Part shown: in pieces, positions 11,565 through 22,020 of the stretch
Layout: each line of letters starts with the position of its first letter
How positions within the stretch are numbered: position 1 is the first letter of the stretch
Assembly: GCA_022419385.1 (NCBI GenBank)
Contig: JAJUBI010000004.1
Location: forward strand, 124,001-188,000
DNA: 64,000 nucleotides
DNA from: Paraconiothyrium sp. Pb-2020
Taxonomy: Eukaryota > Ascomycota > Dothideomycetes > Pleosporales > Didymosphaeriaceae
Direction: 5' to 3'
Notes under the pieces: model-generated
What the model was told of the DNA's origin: nothing
Database searches by the model: none
What the model saw: the letters and a program-made list of their open reading frames with translations, nothing else
Translations under genes and position numbers: made by a program

Positions 11565-12609
11565 ATGTCTGGTAAGCACACCCACCTACCCGATCAGGCC
11601 ATGGACCGCGGTGCTGACCATTTGCCTTTCAGAGCTCCCGCCTGATATTGCGGAAAAGTACTCCGCCATCATCGACAGCATCCTCGAGGATGCCGACCTG
11701 AACACCATCTCCGCCAAGCGTATACGGAAGGGTCTGCAAGACCGTCTAGGCCATGACATCTCTGGAGAGAAGGTACACACATGTATACATGGCACTAGCA
11801 CAGAGGCGCTGACAATACCTTTAGCAAGCCGTGACCGACCTCATCATGGCGCGCTTCGACAAGTTCAATGCCGAGCAGAACGGCCCCCCCGAGCCCGAGG
11901 AGCCCGTTCCCAGTGTCGAAGCACCCACGAATGGCCATGCTGGCAATCGCACCCCCGCCGACGATTCCGCCCTCTCAGAGCCTGACGATCATCCGCCGAA
12001 GAAGAAGCAGAAGAAGCACCGAAGCACCGAGGAGGACGATGCTGCGTATGCGGCCAGACTGCAGGCGGAGGAGAACTTGGCGTCTCGGGCGAGGTCAACA
12101 CGGGGTGGTAATACTAAGAAGAAGGCGCCCGTGCAGAAGAAAAAGAAGGAAAAGAAGAAGAGCGCGAACAAGGTCAAGGATGAAGACGATAGTGACATTG
12201 CGTCGGGAAGTGGAGGGGAGAAGAAGTCACCCAAGCGGACTGGAGGATTTCACGTAGGCCCTTCCCAGCCATGCGACGTGCCTCACATCTAACCATCTTC
12301 GCAGAAGCCTATGAATCTCTCAACGGCCCTACAGGAGCTTCTCGGTGAAACACAGGTATGTCTGCATTCCCAAGGTACCACCAGTCGGATCACTCACCCA
12401 AGACTAACCGACCGCTTCAGCTCTCAAGACCACAAACCGTGAAGAAGATCTGGGAATACGTCAAAGCGCGCGACCTTCAGGACCCCGCCGACAAACGCCA
12501 GATCCGCTGCGACGATGCCATGCGCGCCGTCTTCAAGCAGGACAGCGTCCATATGTTCACCATGAACAAGATCCTCAACACAAACCTGTACCCCGTGGAA
12601 GAGGACTAA
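11565..12609 (+). CDS. SWIB/MDM2-domain protein (Uaf30/Tri1-like)
   Basis: Probable chromatin or RNA polymerase I associated factor. Five exons: 11565-11571, 11633-11772, 11825-12253, 12305-12355 and 12421-12609; 271 residues, in frame throughout. The first exon holds only ATG TCT G. The N-terminal 75 residues form a DEK-C-like helical domain (KRIRKGLQDRLGHDISGEKQ). The middle is low-complexity, with repeated Lys blocks (PPKKKQKK, KKKKEKKK) that look like nuclear localisation signals. The C-terminal 80 residues are a SWIB domain (KPMNLSTALQELLGETQLSR, then VKKIWEYVKARDLQDP, ending NTNLYPVEED). In yeast such proteins are Uaf30, a subunit of the rDNA upstream activation factor, and its paralogue Tri1; I cannot tell which role applies. 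Confidence 0.88.
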
Positions 12610-13315
12610 AAGAATCGGTCTCAATTGCCCATCATTTGACTTGCCAAACCGACCACGTCCATACGCTATGACACGTCATATCAACCATGCACTTGCTCAC
12701 CGCACGGAGGCTTCCACCATTGATTTCAATTTACTTACACATGATTCTCCTCTTCATGCTTTCCCCTTGATCTTGAATTTAGCAGCATGGCGACCTACGG
12801 CGTTCATCGGATCGCTCGGTTTGAACTTCGCATTCGAAGTATTCCTGGTTTCGATTTGGGTTCTACTATCGCACCGGGGTTGGAACACCCGAATTGTGGA
12901 TCGGGGCATGCTACAAAGGGAAGAATGGGTTGCATTCTCTCTTCTGCTTGGTTTCTGGCTGAACATGCATTGGCATGACGGATGGGTCCCGACAGGTAGA
13001 CCAAGAGAGGCGAGAGAAGACTGGTTGTGGCAGTGCGGGAGAAACAAAAGCTATCGCATCATGCAATGCATATCGATCATTCCGGGGAGAATTATATATC
13101 ATTCAAAACTAGGCATAGCCACGGTAGTCACTGCTATGCCATAAGAGTGATGAACCTCTTTATGGCGCTGATACTACGTACAGGTAGGTTTACAAAGGGG
13201 ATCCTCGAATGCCAATGATAATACGCCGAACACCTGCTTCCCTGTGGTTATTGTAAAGGCCCTCATAAGAACTACAGGCAATGCTTCTTCTCTGTTCCAA
13301 ACGTCATAGTTACGT
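12610..13315. other. intergenic between convergent genes
   Basis: 3' regions of the SWIB gene (plus) and the securin-like gene (minus). A plus frame running to 13144 (first ATG at 12668) encodes some hydrophobic stretches but has no recognisable domain, and it begins within the expected 3' UTR, so I do not call it. Confidence 0.45.
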
Positions 13316-14734
13316 CTACAAGCCCTCCGGCAGCTGAAACTGGAAGTCTTCCACATCCTCGTCGAATGGATCGCCACCTCCCAGCAAGCTGCTGAAATTG
13401 TTTGCCCACGCCTCTTCTTCATCGTTGTCGTCATCGCGAAGCAGCATGAGCTCAAGTTCGCGCTCGATGTCCTGAGCGGTGCGGTAGGTCGGAGCTGTCT
13501 GCGGCGGCGCAACAAGCGTGGCATTGGTAGACGTAGAGCTTGAGCGAGAGAAGGGGCTGCGCGATTTGCTAGCGATTGATGAAGTGCCGGCTTTGCAGTT
13601 GTCCATGGAGGAGATACTAGGTGTGCGATTGGTAATTGAGAATGGGGCGGGTTTGGTCACGTTGGAAAGTGGTTTTCGAGGCTGTAGTTTGCTCACTGCG
13701 TTCTCACGGCCTTGGCGTAGCCGATTGTGCTTTTCGAGCGGCTGTCGCTGCGGCATGGCGGGTCGCAGAGGAGCTGTTAATAGATTTCTTGCCTGCAACT
13801 GGCTTACTTGGAAGGCGTGACTTGGTTGCTGCAGTTGGGGCGGCAAAGGCGGGCCTACGCGGCTCGGATAGAGCAGCAACAGCAGACTTCGCCTTCAGTG
13901 TGGATGCTCCAGTCGCCTTAGTTTCTTGGATGCTCTGCGGTTGTAAGTGTAGACCTAGGTACGACCTTCTTCGGTAGCGCCAAGCCAAAGTGCCTTGCAA
14001 CGTCGAGCTGATCCCGCTCCATTTGTTGGTCGAGCACTCTGTCGAATTCCTCGTTCCGCTTCCTAATGTCGCGTTCCAACGTCTCTTCAAACTCGCGCTG
14101 GAGCTTTGTGCGGCCATCATCCTCTAGCGGGTTGCGATATGCCTCCTCGACGCCACCATTTTCGAGCTTGGGAATCTTCCAATCGCGCGGGAGGTAGTCA
14201 CCCATATCGTCCAGCAGTGGAACTTCCTTTGGGGGCATGTACTCGACCTCGGGCACATCATGCTCTGCGGCATGCTCCACGTCAGGCTGAACCTTCACTT
14301 TGGGGGCGAAGGCGAGGGCTGGCTTTCTGCGTCTTTGCGGACGCTGAAAGGGGCGCGGGTGTTTGGAAGGCTTTGGCTTTCGCGTTGGTGGTCTTCATGC
14401 CGAGCGGCGCGCGGGTGCGAGGCCTGCATCATGTGTCAGTCAGCTCCCTAGCAGTCCTTGGGTTTTGAAGCGTACCCGCCGGTGTGACGAAGGCATTGCT
14501 GTCCAACTTTCCCTCCTTCTTGCCCGTCAGGAATAGATTCTCGTTTCCCCTGCCCTTGGCTTGCAGGACCGACTTTCCGCCTTTTGCGACTGCATTCTCG
14601 TCGTTGCGGGAGACCTTGTTTGCGGGTGTTTTGGCGGCAAAGCCTTTGAGGGTGGCGTTGAGCGGCTTGCTCGCGGCAGCCGTCTGAAGGCCGTGCACAA
14701 AGTTCTCCTGGTCCTTTGCGGCGAGGACGTCCAT
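13316..14734 (-). CDS. Securin-like protein (candidate Cut2/Pds1 homologue) with two reading-frame slips
   Basis: Start at 14734. Exon 1 ends at a donor near 14473 and encodes a basic, Asn/Lys-rich stretch ending DSNAFVTPAG. The next exon encodes PRTRAPLGMKTTNAKAKAF, with an RxxL destruction-box-like motif, then an acidic part with EVEYMPPKEVPLLDD, which recalls the separase-binding segment of fungal securins. A short intron near 13930-13980 (boundaries uncertain), then one from the donor GTGAGA at about 13695 to about 13608, lead to an acidic tail (DIERELELMLL) ending at 13316. The problem: exon 1 to the RAPLG exon is off by one base (GGG run, 14475-14477) and the frame shifts back at the C5 run (14302-14306). 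One more G and one fewer C would restore a continuous protein. Function as separase inhibitor is inference; KDQEN near the start is only a weak KEN-like motif. Confidence 0.6.
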
Positions 14735-15062
14735 GGTCGGTTACATTGAGCGAGTTGTGCAGGCGGAGGGGGAGGTGGAGGGGGAGGTGTTGATGTCCGC
14801 CTATGTTCGTGTTTACACGCGGTTGCCAGGGTTCTGCCGGCTGGCTCCTTGGCCTGCTACTGGCGACCCCTGCCCTGCTCCTGCCGAGCTAGCGGCCCCT
14901 CGCACCGCATTTATCAGGGCGAGACACAGGCAACAGACACTCTACAAGCAAACCGCCTCACACACCGCGCCTCTTGCACGCACGCCGCTTCCCTCTTCCG
15001 TACCAACCCTTCCAACCTACGCCCATCACAGCTCTATCTAGATCAGCCCACACACCGCCGCC
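14735..15062. other. divergent promoter region (securin-like / tropomyosin)
   Basis: A 328-bp gap between the minus-strand securin-like start and the tropomyosin ATG. It is C-rich toward tropomyosin; no ORF is supported. Confidence 0.5.
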
Positions 15063-15744
15063 ATGGACCAGATCAAGCAGGCAAGTGCTCCGGCTACCCC
15101 ACCAGGGCTCCTAGTCGAGCTGCACCCGCTGACCTCGCCTGCCGTACCGCTGTTCCTGCTATGGCTAACATGTCGTAGCGCATGAACGCCCTCCGCATCG
15201 AGGCCGACGAGAGCGCCTCCAAGGCCGAGGAGTACAAGGCGAAGGTTAAGACGCTCGAGACGGAGAACACGCAGAAGGAGCAGGAGATCACATCCCTCAC
15301 GCACAAGAACCAGGTCCTCGAGGCCGAGGTTGAGAAGCTCGAATCGTCAGTCAAGACCTACAAGGATGAGGCCACGGGCGGCGCCGCAGCAAGCTCCCAG
15401 GTGGAAGCCATGCAGCGCAAGATCCAGGTTCTTGAAGAAGAGGCTGAGGAATCCGACAGGACTATTCGCGAGCTCAATGAGAAGTAAGCTCCCTGCTTTC
15501 CATGGCTTTGCCCAGCTATGCTCCTCACCGAGTACTCCAGGCGATCATGGCCATGAGAACCTACCTACTGACGTGTCTTAGGCTCCGCCAAACCGACGTC
15601 AAGTCCGGCCATTTCGAACGCAAAGTGCAGGCCCTCGAGCAGGCTCGCGATCAATGGGAAACAAAGTACGAGGAGATGGCCAAGAAATATGCCGACACCA
15701 AGAAGGACTTGGATGAGTTCGCCGCCGAGCTTGGTAACATCTGA
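15063..15744 (+). CDS. Tropomyosin (actin-cable coiled coil)
   Basis: Coiled-coil protein that decorates formin-made actin filaments, needed for cables, polar growth and the cytokinetic ring. Exons are 15063-15080, 15179-15483 and 15582-15744; 161 residues, the usual length for Tpm1/Cdc8-type fungal tropomyosins. The sequence is one long heptad-repeat helix without proline, containing EKEQ-type heptads such as ENTQKEQEITSLTHKNQVLE, then LRQTDVKSGHFERKVQALEQ, and ends DEFAAELGNI. The first intron uses a GC donor (CAG|GCAAGT) and a TAG acceptor; no GT donor nearby gives the correct frame for the conserved MDQIKQRMNALR start. The gene is convergent with the RhoGAP gene. Confidence 0.96.
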
Positions 15745-16403
15745 TCTCGCGGCCCTCATTCTCCTTTGAGGTTGTTGACGTATCGCGCAGTGAACTATTA
15801 AACCACGTACGCTCGGAAGCTCAAGCAGTACGGTTGGTTGGCGGATACAAATGGAGGAAGCTGTTACTACCCCCTCTTTACCTGCATATCTTGGTGTCGT
15901 CCTGGGAATGGCGGATGAGCTCGGGTTGCTCGTAATAAATTGTCTCTAAGCGTGGAAATGGATATTCCCTTTAAATTAAGTGCTATAGACCGCTTCATGG
16001 GCATCTGAACCCCATAGGGCCTCCGAGTCCCGTTTGATGTTGGCCCGTGAGAACCCGGAATGCCTTAGAAAGGATAGACATGGTGATATCGTGCTATGCA
16101 ACGTGCATTGATAGGACTGAACATGAACAATCGGCAAGATGTACTCATGGTCACATTCACTTCCTACACTAGCAAAGTCACTGGAATACTAGCTAGTAAA
16201 CACTACGTATGGTACACGTCTACTACATCCAGGATCTCCCCTCAACAAGAGACAAAAGCGCAGACAGCATGCCTCGTTCTTTCTGAAACTGCTCCAGACG
16301 CCTGTACAAATAGAGCTGCCAGCTCAGAACATACACAAAGGGTGGTCTGCCGCAGTAGTAGCGGCAGCATGTGGTTGTGCCAGAGACGGGTCGAGCATCA
16401 CCA
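15745..16403. other. intergenic between convergent genes
   Basis: 3' UTR space of tropomyosin and the RhoGAP gene. A 103-codon plus frame (16096-16407) has no domain and overlaps the RhoGAP 3' end. Confidence 0.5.
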
Positions 16404-19118
16404 CTAGTCATCCATCGGCTTGTCCTCTAGCTGTACTCCTCTGGGCGCTGCATCCTCGCTTGCGATTGCTCTCAAGCTGCCCGTGGAGTCCCTGTTGCTC
16501 CTCGCCAAACTGCCCGCATGCTTCCTAGGCAGCGGCACGCGGGTGCTTGAAGGAGCGGGGTGCTCCGCGGGTGCAATTGGAGCGACCTCCGTCGTGCCGT
16601 TGGTATCGTTTGGTTCGGCGACGGGGCTGTTGTCTGCGCTTCCGGGAACCTCGAGCGAGTTCCGCGTCCCACGGCGGGTCTCGGTGGGCGAAGACGTATT
16701 TACGGGAAACCTGGTCTGACTGCGATCGCGGCGGTGAGATCCTCCACGAGGTCCAGGAGCAGGTGATATCGCTCTAGGCGAGCGCTGGGCGGCGATGGCG
16801 CGGCTACGTTCCTCGAAGTTAGCACGCCGGTTGCTCTCATCAGTAGAGATGGCACGAGGGCGTTGGGCACCCGAGGACGAATGGGTTAGGGAGCTTGCGC
16901 GCTTCAACTCTCCAAAGATGGCATCCTTGTGGGCGAAGAGATCACGGATGAGGCGATAGCTATAACGTTCATTCATGGTCAGACTAGACTCCTGGCGCGG
17001 CCGTAAGATGCAAGGGGCGAGTGTATTCGCCAGGGCGGTAACATAGGTTTCGTCAGCCGATGTCAGCTCGATAAGGCGCGTAAAGTGAGTGCAGATAGCA
17101 TCAAGAGTAGCAATATTGGCAAGACGCAATTGACCGAGCGTCGACTGGATTACGTTGATTCGAGTTTCTTCCGATGTTTCCGCTGCTGTTGTGCTGTAAA
17201 TCGTCTTTACAATTTCGTAGACATGGGATGAGACGAGGGAGTCTATAATGTTTAGCATATACTTTCGATATCATGTGTGATAGAAGCTCACCAGGCAATT
17301 CAAGCAGGTACAATTTTAAAACATTAGCGACGATGGGTATATCGTACTTCTCCAAAACCTCCTGAGGGAAGTTCTTGCCGGTGTTGATGGAGGCTCGGAG
17401 GTTATGCGTTTGGGCGAGGGGGACGTCCACGAGCCAGATACCACGGCGAGCCTCATCGCCCTCGAGGTCGGGGTAATGGTTGTCCAGGAAAGTGAGTATA
17501 GTCGTCACAAGGATGGGGACACGCTTTCGATCCGACCGTGCCCGTGCCTCTAAGTCTACGCCAAAAGTTTGCTCTATGAAGTGTTAGCACGCAAACTTGT
17601 TGCAGCAGCGCCGGTACTCATACCATCAACAGAGTTGTAGTAGTTTTCGTAAGTCGTAACTCTGGGAACGAAAGGACCAGTCCTGTAGTTCTCCAACATA
17701 TACCTCAAGTCACCCAGCGGCTGTACGGTCTCCTGGAATAGCATCATCTTGTCGACAGTACTCTGCAAGCTCGGAATAACGTTGCTGACCGCACCAGAGA
17801 AATCTAAAATGACTGCCTTGATCGCCTTCAATCTGTCCAGTTCGCACCGCTCCATGAACTTCAGATGATCGATCATGGCTTCTTCAAGGTTACACCGCAG
17901 AGAGTCAAGCTTTTTCACTGACTGCTTGTAGCGATCATCTGCTTCACGAGCTTCTCGGCGAAGCCTCTCCGAAGGAGTCTCATTTGGGTACTGATTATTG
18001 AGCGGGTTCCAGCCAGAAAGATACTCTTGGACGGTGCCCACCGGGGAGTCCACAGTGAAACTGTCAGTGGACATGTTGGTCCCTGCGCGAGCTAATGGCT
18101 GCTTCTTCTCAGGCACCCCCGTCATTTGGAACACCTTGGGCTTCCACTGGTAGCTCATCCTGGAGCTGTTCGCAAAAGTATTGCCGACATTGCCAACGAG
18201 TCGAAGGAAGCCATTGTTAACCAGATCCTGACCGATGCGCTCGGCGTAGCTGACGCTGCTGGCCCCCATGTGTTTCTGGATGTAATCGGTGATATCAGCG
18301 CCGTTGGAGCAGTTTTGGTAGGTACCCAAGATGGGAACCTTGACCTCGGCAAGCTTGATGTGGTCCAGCATGTGGGACAGGATCTTTTTAATCTGATCTG
18401 GCTGATACGTCTCATCACCGAGGTCGATGGGTTCTTCCTCGTCATCCTCCGGCTCGGACATCTTGATGGTAGGCACCTTCATTTTGGGGCTCTGGGCAGC
18501 CTCGCTTTGCGGATCCTGGAATGCCAGCTTGTCCTCCTCTTCAAGGTCTTCCACTAGCCTACACTTGTTGTAGTACTGCGACCGGAACTTGCGCACAGCC
18601 TCTGCTTGCCGGTCGTGCAGCTTGATGCGCGACTGGAGGTCATCCTGCGAATTCTGCACGCGGGCGGAGTGCGCTTCGCACCAGCGGCCGAAGGGATTCA
18701 CCACAAGCTCACGGATGTTGGAGGCAATCTTGCGGTGGTTCGCAGCGGCCGTCTCCATCTCAGTTCGTACGCCCTCGTATGCCTGCAGCGTGGTGAGTGC
18801 ATTCACTTCGAATGGGTTTTGCCTGGACTCACCTTGCGCACGCTCGCGCCCTCATCTCTGCTGAAGCCGCCGCTCACGCGCTCCGTCGAGGGTGTGATGC
18901 TAGCCAGGCTGTTACCGTACACCTCTTCGGCATCAGCCCGCAGGCGCGCGATGGTGAGGATCTGCTGGTTCTCCTGCACACCCTGCTGCAGCTTCCCGAA
19001 AAGAACGCCCAGCCCTGTCGATGTCAGTGGGTGCTTGTGAGGGGCTGCTTGCCGGGACCTGGAACGCACCGCCCGCGTAGTCGCTCGACCAGAACGAGCC
19101 AGCGAATCCCGACGCCAT
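16404..19118 (-). CDS. RGD2: F-BAR/DEP/RhoGAP protein (Rgd2 type)
   Basis: Membrane-binding regulator of Rho/Cdc42 GTPases. Exons (minus): 19070-19118, 18833-19014, 17624-18782, 17292-17573, 16404-17242; 836 residues, every junction in phase. The N-terminus (MASGFAGSFWSSDYAGGLGV) begins an F-BAR region whose two halves flank a DEP domain (about residues 225-300, with GTYQNCSNGADITDYIQKHM). The RhoGAP domain is at about 465-670: IVANVLKLYLLELPDSLVSS carries the conserved Lys, and LRLANIATLDAICTHF the conserved Asn. In the loop that normally reads GIFRVSG or GIYRVSG this protein reads GIWLVDVP, so the catalytic arginine finger is Leu at about residue 511. The C-terminal 170 residues are Ser/Pro/Arg-rich and probably disordered. 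It is divergent from CDC43, which prenylates its likely targets. Confidence 0.92.
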
Positions 19119-19198
19119 GGTGAGGGTATCTCAAACAAAGAAAGGGTCGCAGAACGCCTCGCTAGACGCCAAAGAAGCAGGGACGGATCAGAGTCTGC

Positions 19199-19236
19199 GT
19201 GTCGTGTCGTGTCGTATCGTGTCGTGTCGTGCCGTG
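19199..19236. repeat. pentanucleotide microsatellite (GTGTC)n, imperfect
   Basis: About 7.5 units of the 5-base motif gtgtc in tandem, with single-base changes (gtatc, gtgcc). It lies about 80 bp upstream of the RhoGAP start, in its presumed 5' UTR or promoter. Confidence 0.9.
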
Positions 19237-19297
19237 CGGTAGCGAGCGTGGAGAGGAAAGTCTGGGGGCGGATCGCGCAGGCCCGGTGACTGGGAGG

Positions 19298-19332
19298 CGG
19301 AGGAGGAGGAGCAGCAGCAGCAGCAGCAGCAG
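19298..19332. repeat. (GGA)n-(GCA)n trinucleotide tract
   Basis: Four GGA units run directly into seven GCA units in the gap between the divergent genes. Such tracts vary in length among isolates of many fungi. Confidence 0.9.
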
Positions 19333-19692
19333 TGATGGTAGTCGCGGGCCGGGTGCGCGGAGAATAGGAGAATTGCTGCTCAGGGGAGCGTCGTGGTCGT
19401 CGTCGCGCGGGTACAGCTGAGAATAGTGGTCAAACGGGCAGCATCCCTGCTGGGCGCCCTCTGGGCTACTGTCTTATGTCACCGCAACGCCCCGTCGCCG
19501 CATGGCCGCTGCTTGTCCTGACCGCCGCGGCGCTTCTCCCCTTCGGGCATGAAGGTCGCGAGAGCCCGCAAGTCCTTTGCCCGCACTGTGCAGCAGCTTC
19601 CATCGTGCGTTCTCGCCAGCCTCAGCCTCTGCAAATTTCCTCAGCCGCGACACGTCTAAGCCTCATCCCTCCAGAGTCCCACTCCGCGCACC

Positions 19693-20988
19693 ATGGCCCC
19701 GGGCTCATCGCGAAGCGAGGAGAGCAGGCTCAACTACGCCGCACACATCCGCTACTGGCGCCGGAACCTGAAGACGTTTCTCCCCCACCAGTACACGGGC
19801 AATGACTGCAATCGCATGACGCTGGCTGCGTTCATCATCTCCGCCCTGGATATCCTGGGAGATCTGCCAGCGGCCCTCTCACAGGAAGAGCGCGAGGGCT
19901 ATATAGATTGGGTATACAGATGCCAGCTACCGGGAGGAGGGTTCAGACCCGCACCAGCCACAGACCTAGGCGCTCGGCGAAACCAAGAGAATCAGATATG
20001 GGATCCTTTTCACGTGGCGGGGACCTTCTTTGCTCTTCTGATCCTCGTTAATCTAGGCGATGACTTGGAAAAGGTCAAGCGAAGAGAGATACTACAGTGG
20101 CTGACTAAGCTGCAACGATCAGACGGCGGATTTGGGGAGACGGTAGGCGAGAACGACCGTGTAGAAGGCGGGAACGACTCGCGGTTTGGCTTCTTTGTCG
20201 CGGCTGTGAGATGGATGCTACGCGGGAATCTCGACGGCCCGGTGGATGGAGTGCCAGACATCGACGTGGACGCATTTGTACGTTGCGTTCAAGCTGCCGA
20301 AACGTACGACGGAGGCTTGTCCGAAGCACCATATCACGAAGCCCATGGTGGGTTCACGAGCTGCGCAATCAGCGCACTCTACTTCCTTGATCGTCTCCCG
20401 AGGAAACAACCAGATGGCCGGCAACGAGGTCTCAGAAATCTGCCCATGACCTTGCACTGGCTTGCCTCTCGACAAACTCTGACTCTAGACGAAGAAGATG
20501 CCGCGAATACTTACTCGGACGAGACTGACTCAGCAGCGACATGCCATGACTCCCACTCATTCTTGAAACTACATAATCCTTCGAGCCGTGGCAAGCTGTC
20601 GTTCCAGAGGCAACCACCAGTGCATGCTGAACTCATGTGGGTAGGCATGAATGGAAGGGAGAACAAAATCGGAGATACTTGCTATGCATATTGGGTATGT
20701 GCACCACTCAAACTTCTAGAGCATCTAGACATCATAGACCCCAAACCGATTCGGCGTTGGCTCCTTGATAGAACGCAGCACCTCGTTGGCGGGTTCGGGA
20801 AGCTGCCGGGCGACCACCCAGACATCCAACACTCGTTTCTCGGCTTGATGGTACTCTCCATGTTTGGTGAGGCCGGGTTGCAGAACGTCGATACAGCGTT
20901 GTGTATAACGGAAAAGGCTAAGATGCATCTTGAATCCCTTCCCTGGAGAAGGAAGCTGCTGGGGTTGGATGACAAGGGCGAAGCATAG
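19693..20988 (+). CDS. CDC43: Geranylgeranyltransferase type I beta subunit
   Basis: Catalytic subunit that, with the shared alpha subunit Ram2, attaches geranylgeranyl to Rho/Cdc42-type CAAX proteins ending in Leu. One intronless ORF of 431 residues. It shows the repeated alpha-toroid GGF motifs (LPGGGFRPAP, SDGGFGETV, YDGGLSEAP, VGGFGKLPG) and the zinc-binding Asp and Cys in IGDTCYAYW, with the downstream His in IQHSFLGL. The start at 19693 (CACCATGG context) is followed by the typical RHIRYWRRN-like beginning (AAHIRYWRRNLKTFLP). The length is slightly above the yeast protein (376), from loops around residues 240-300. Type I rather than farnesyltransferase beta is judged from the overall length and motifs. 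Confidence 0.92.
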   Translation: MAPGSSRSEESRLNYAAHIRYWRRNLKTFLPHQYTGNDCNRMTLAAFIISALDILGDLPAALSQEEREGYIDWVYRCQLPGGGFRPAPATDLGARRNQENQIWDPFHVAGTFFALLILVNLGDDLEKVKRREILQWLTKLQRSDGGFGETVGENDRVEGGNDSRFGFFVAAVRWMLRGNLDGPVDGVPDIDVDAFVRCVQAAETYDGGLSEAPYHEAHGGFTSCAISALYFLDRLPRKQPDGRQRGLRNLPMTLHWLASRQTLTLDEEDAANTYSDETDSAATCHDSHSFLKLHNPSSRGKLSFQRQPPVHAELMWVGMNGRENKIGDTCYAYWVCAPLKLLEHLDIIDPKPIRRWLLDRTQHLVGGFGKLPGDHPDIQHSFLGLMVLSMFGEAGLQNVDTALCITEKAKMHLESLPWRRKLLGLDDKGEA

Positions 20989-21284
20989 ATATGGTAGTGG
21001 CCTCTACAGGTAAATACGTCCGTGAAAGACTCTACCAAGAGTTGGAACCTAATGAATCAATGCTACCGTCTATGTGAAATGTCTAACGATGAAGATCAGA
21101 TCGCTTACATCGTCTGTGGCTGTGGTGCACCAGCCACTTTAAGCCTCGTACTCGGCAAAACCTGCCACGACCGAACCCGCGCGTCAGTCTCCACCAAAAC
21201 TTTGAACCTTCACTCGACAAGTTCACTGCACCGTTGCCAGTTGTACCACCCGGGACCCTGCCCTTGCAATACACAGCCGCTGCC

Positions 21285-22020
21285 ATGGCCCCTCCCTCCA
21301 AGAAGCGCAAAACCGCCGTCCCCGAAATATCCTTCGATCCTGCTGCCCGCGAAGAATATCTAACAGGGTTCCACAAGCGCAAGCTCGCGCGCCAGAAGCT
21401 CGCCGAAGAGGAGAATGCCAGGAAGGAAAGGGCAGAGAGGCTGAGATTCCGCGCCGAGGTACGCTGACACCTGACCATTTCTTGCCCCGTTTCAAAGTAC
21501 TGCAAATATCACGCGAGAGGAGTGCGTTGCGGATTGCATCTAGAGCTAGGCTGATTATAAGAAACAGATACGAAAGCAGCGCAAAGAAGACTTGGAGAAA
21601 CATGTGGAGGAGGTGAACCGGTTAGTTAGGCAAGCGAACGGCGATCTCAGCGAAGGCAGTGGAGAAGACGAGGGCCCCGAAAACGAGGAATGGAGCGGTA
21701 TTGCTGAGCCCGCGGTGCCTACCCCTTCCACCACGGACATTAACGAGGAAGAGGAATTCGTGGACGAAGACAAGTATACAACCGTCACCATCGAAAGCGT
21801 CGGCATATCGAAACATGGATTTGAAAAGCGCGGCGGCGACGAAGAAGCGGACGAGGCAATGAAGGATAAAAGGGTGTGGACGAAGGAGCCTCCGAAGAGC
21901 AACAAACCGAAGAAGAAGAAGATCAAATTCCGGTATGAGACGAAGACGGAAAGAAAGGCGGAACGCGTGAAGCAGGGGTTGAAGAAGAAAAAATTGGCGG
22001 CTAAGAGGAAGGCAGATTAG
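21285..22020 (+). CDS. RRP17: Nop25/Rrp17 family rRNA-processing protein
   Basis: Nucleolar protein of the Nop25 (Nol12) family; yeast Rrp17 is a 5'-3' exonuclease in 60S ribosome maturation. Exons are 21285-21458 and 21568-22020; 208 residues, in frame, with branch point CTGAT before the acceptor. The N-terminal family signature is clear: ISFDPAAREEYLTGFHKRKL followed by a long Arg/Lys/Glu helix (RKQRKEDLEKHVEEVNRL). The C-terminus is a basic tail (KKKKIKFRYETKTERKAERV), fitting nucleolar localisation. It follows CDC43 on the same strand with a gap of about 300 bp. Confidence 0.9.

Larger units (their letters stand above)
19119..19692. promoter_or_regulatory. shared divergent promoter region (RhoGAP / CDC43)
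   Basis: A 574-bp gap between two divergent genes; presumably holds both promoters. It contains two simple-sequence tracts listed separately. No ORF is supported. Confidence 0.5.

Noticed and set aside
12668..13144. Plus frame with hydrophobic stretches
   Set aside because: It begins in the expected 3' UTR of the SWIB gene, lacks a signal peptide or known domain, and Trp/His content is unusual.
13690..13720. A third frame slip in the securin-like gene
   Set aside because: A GTGAGA donor and a CACCTAG acceptor about 90 bp downstream join the frames in phase, so an intron explains it.
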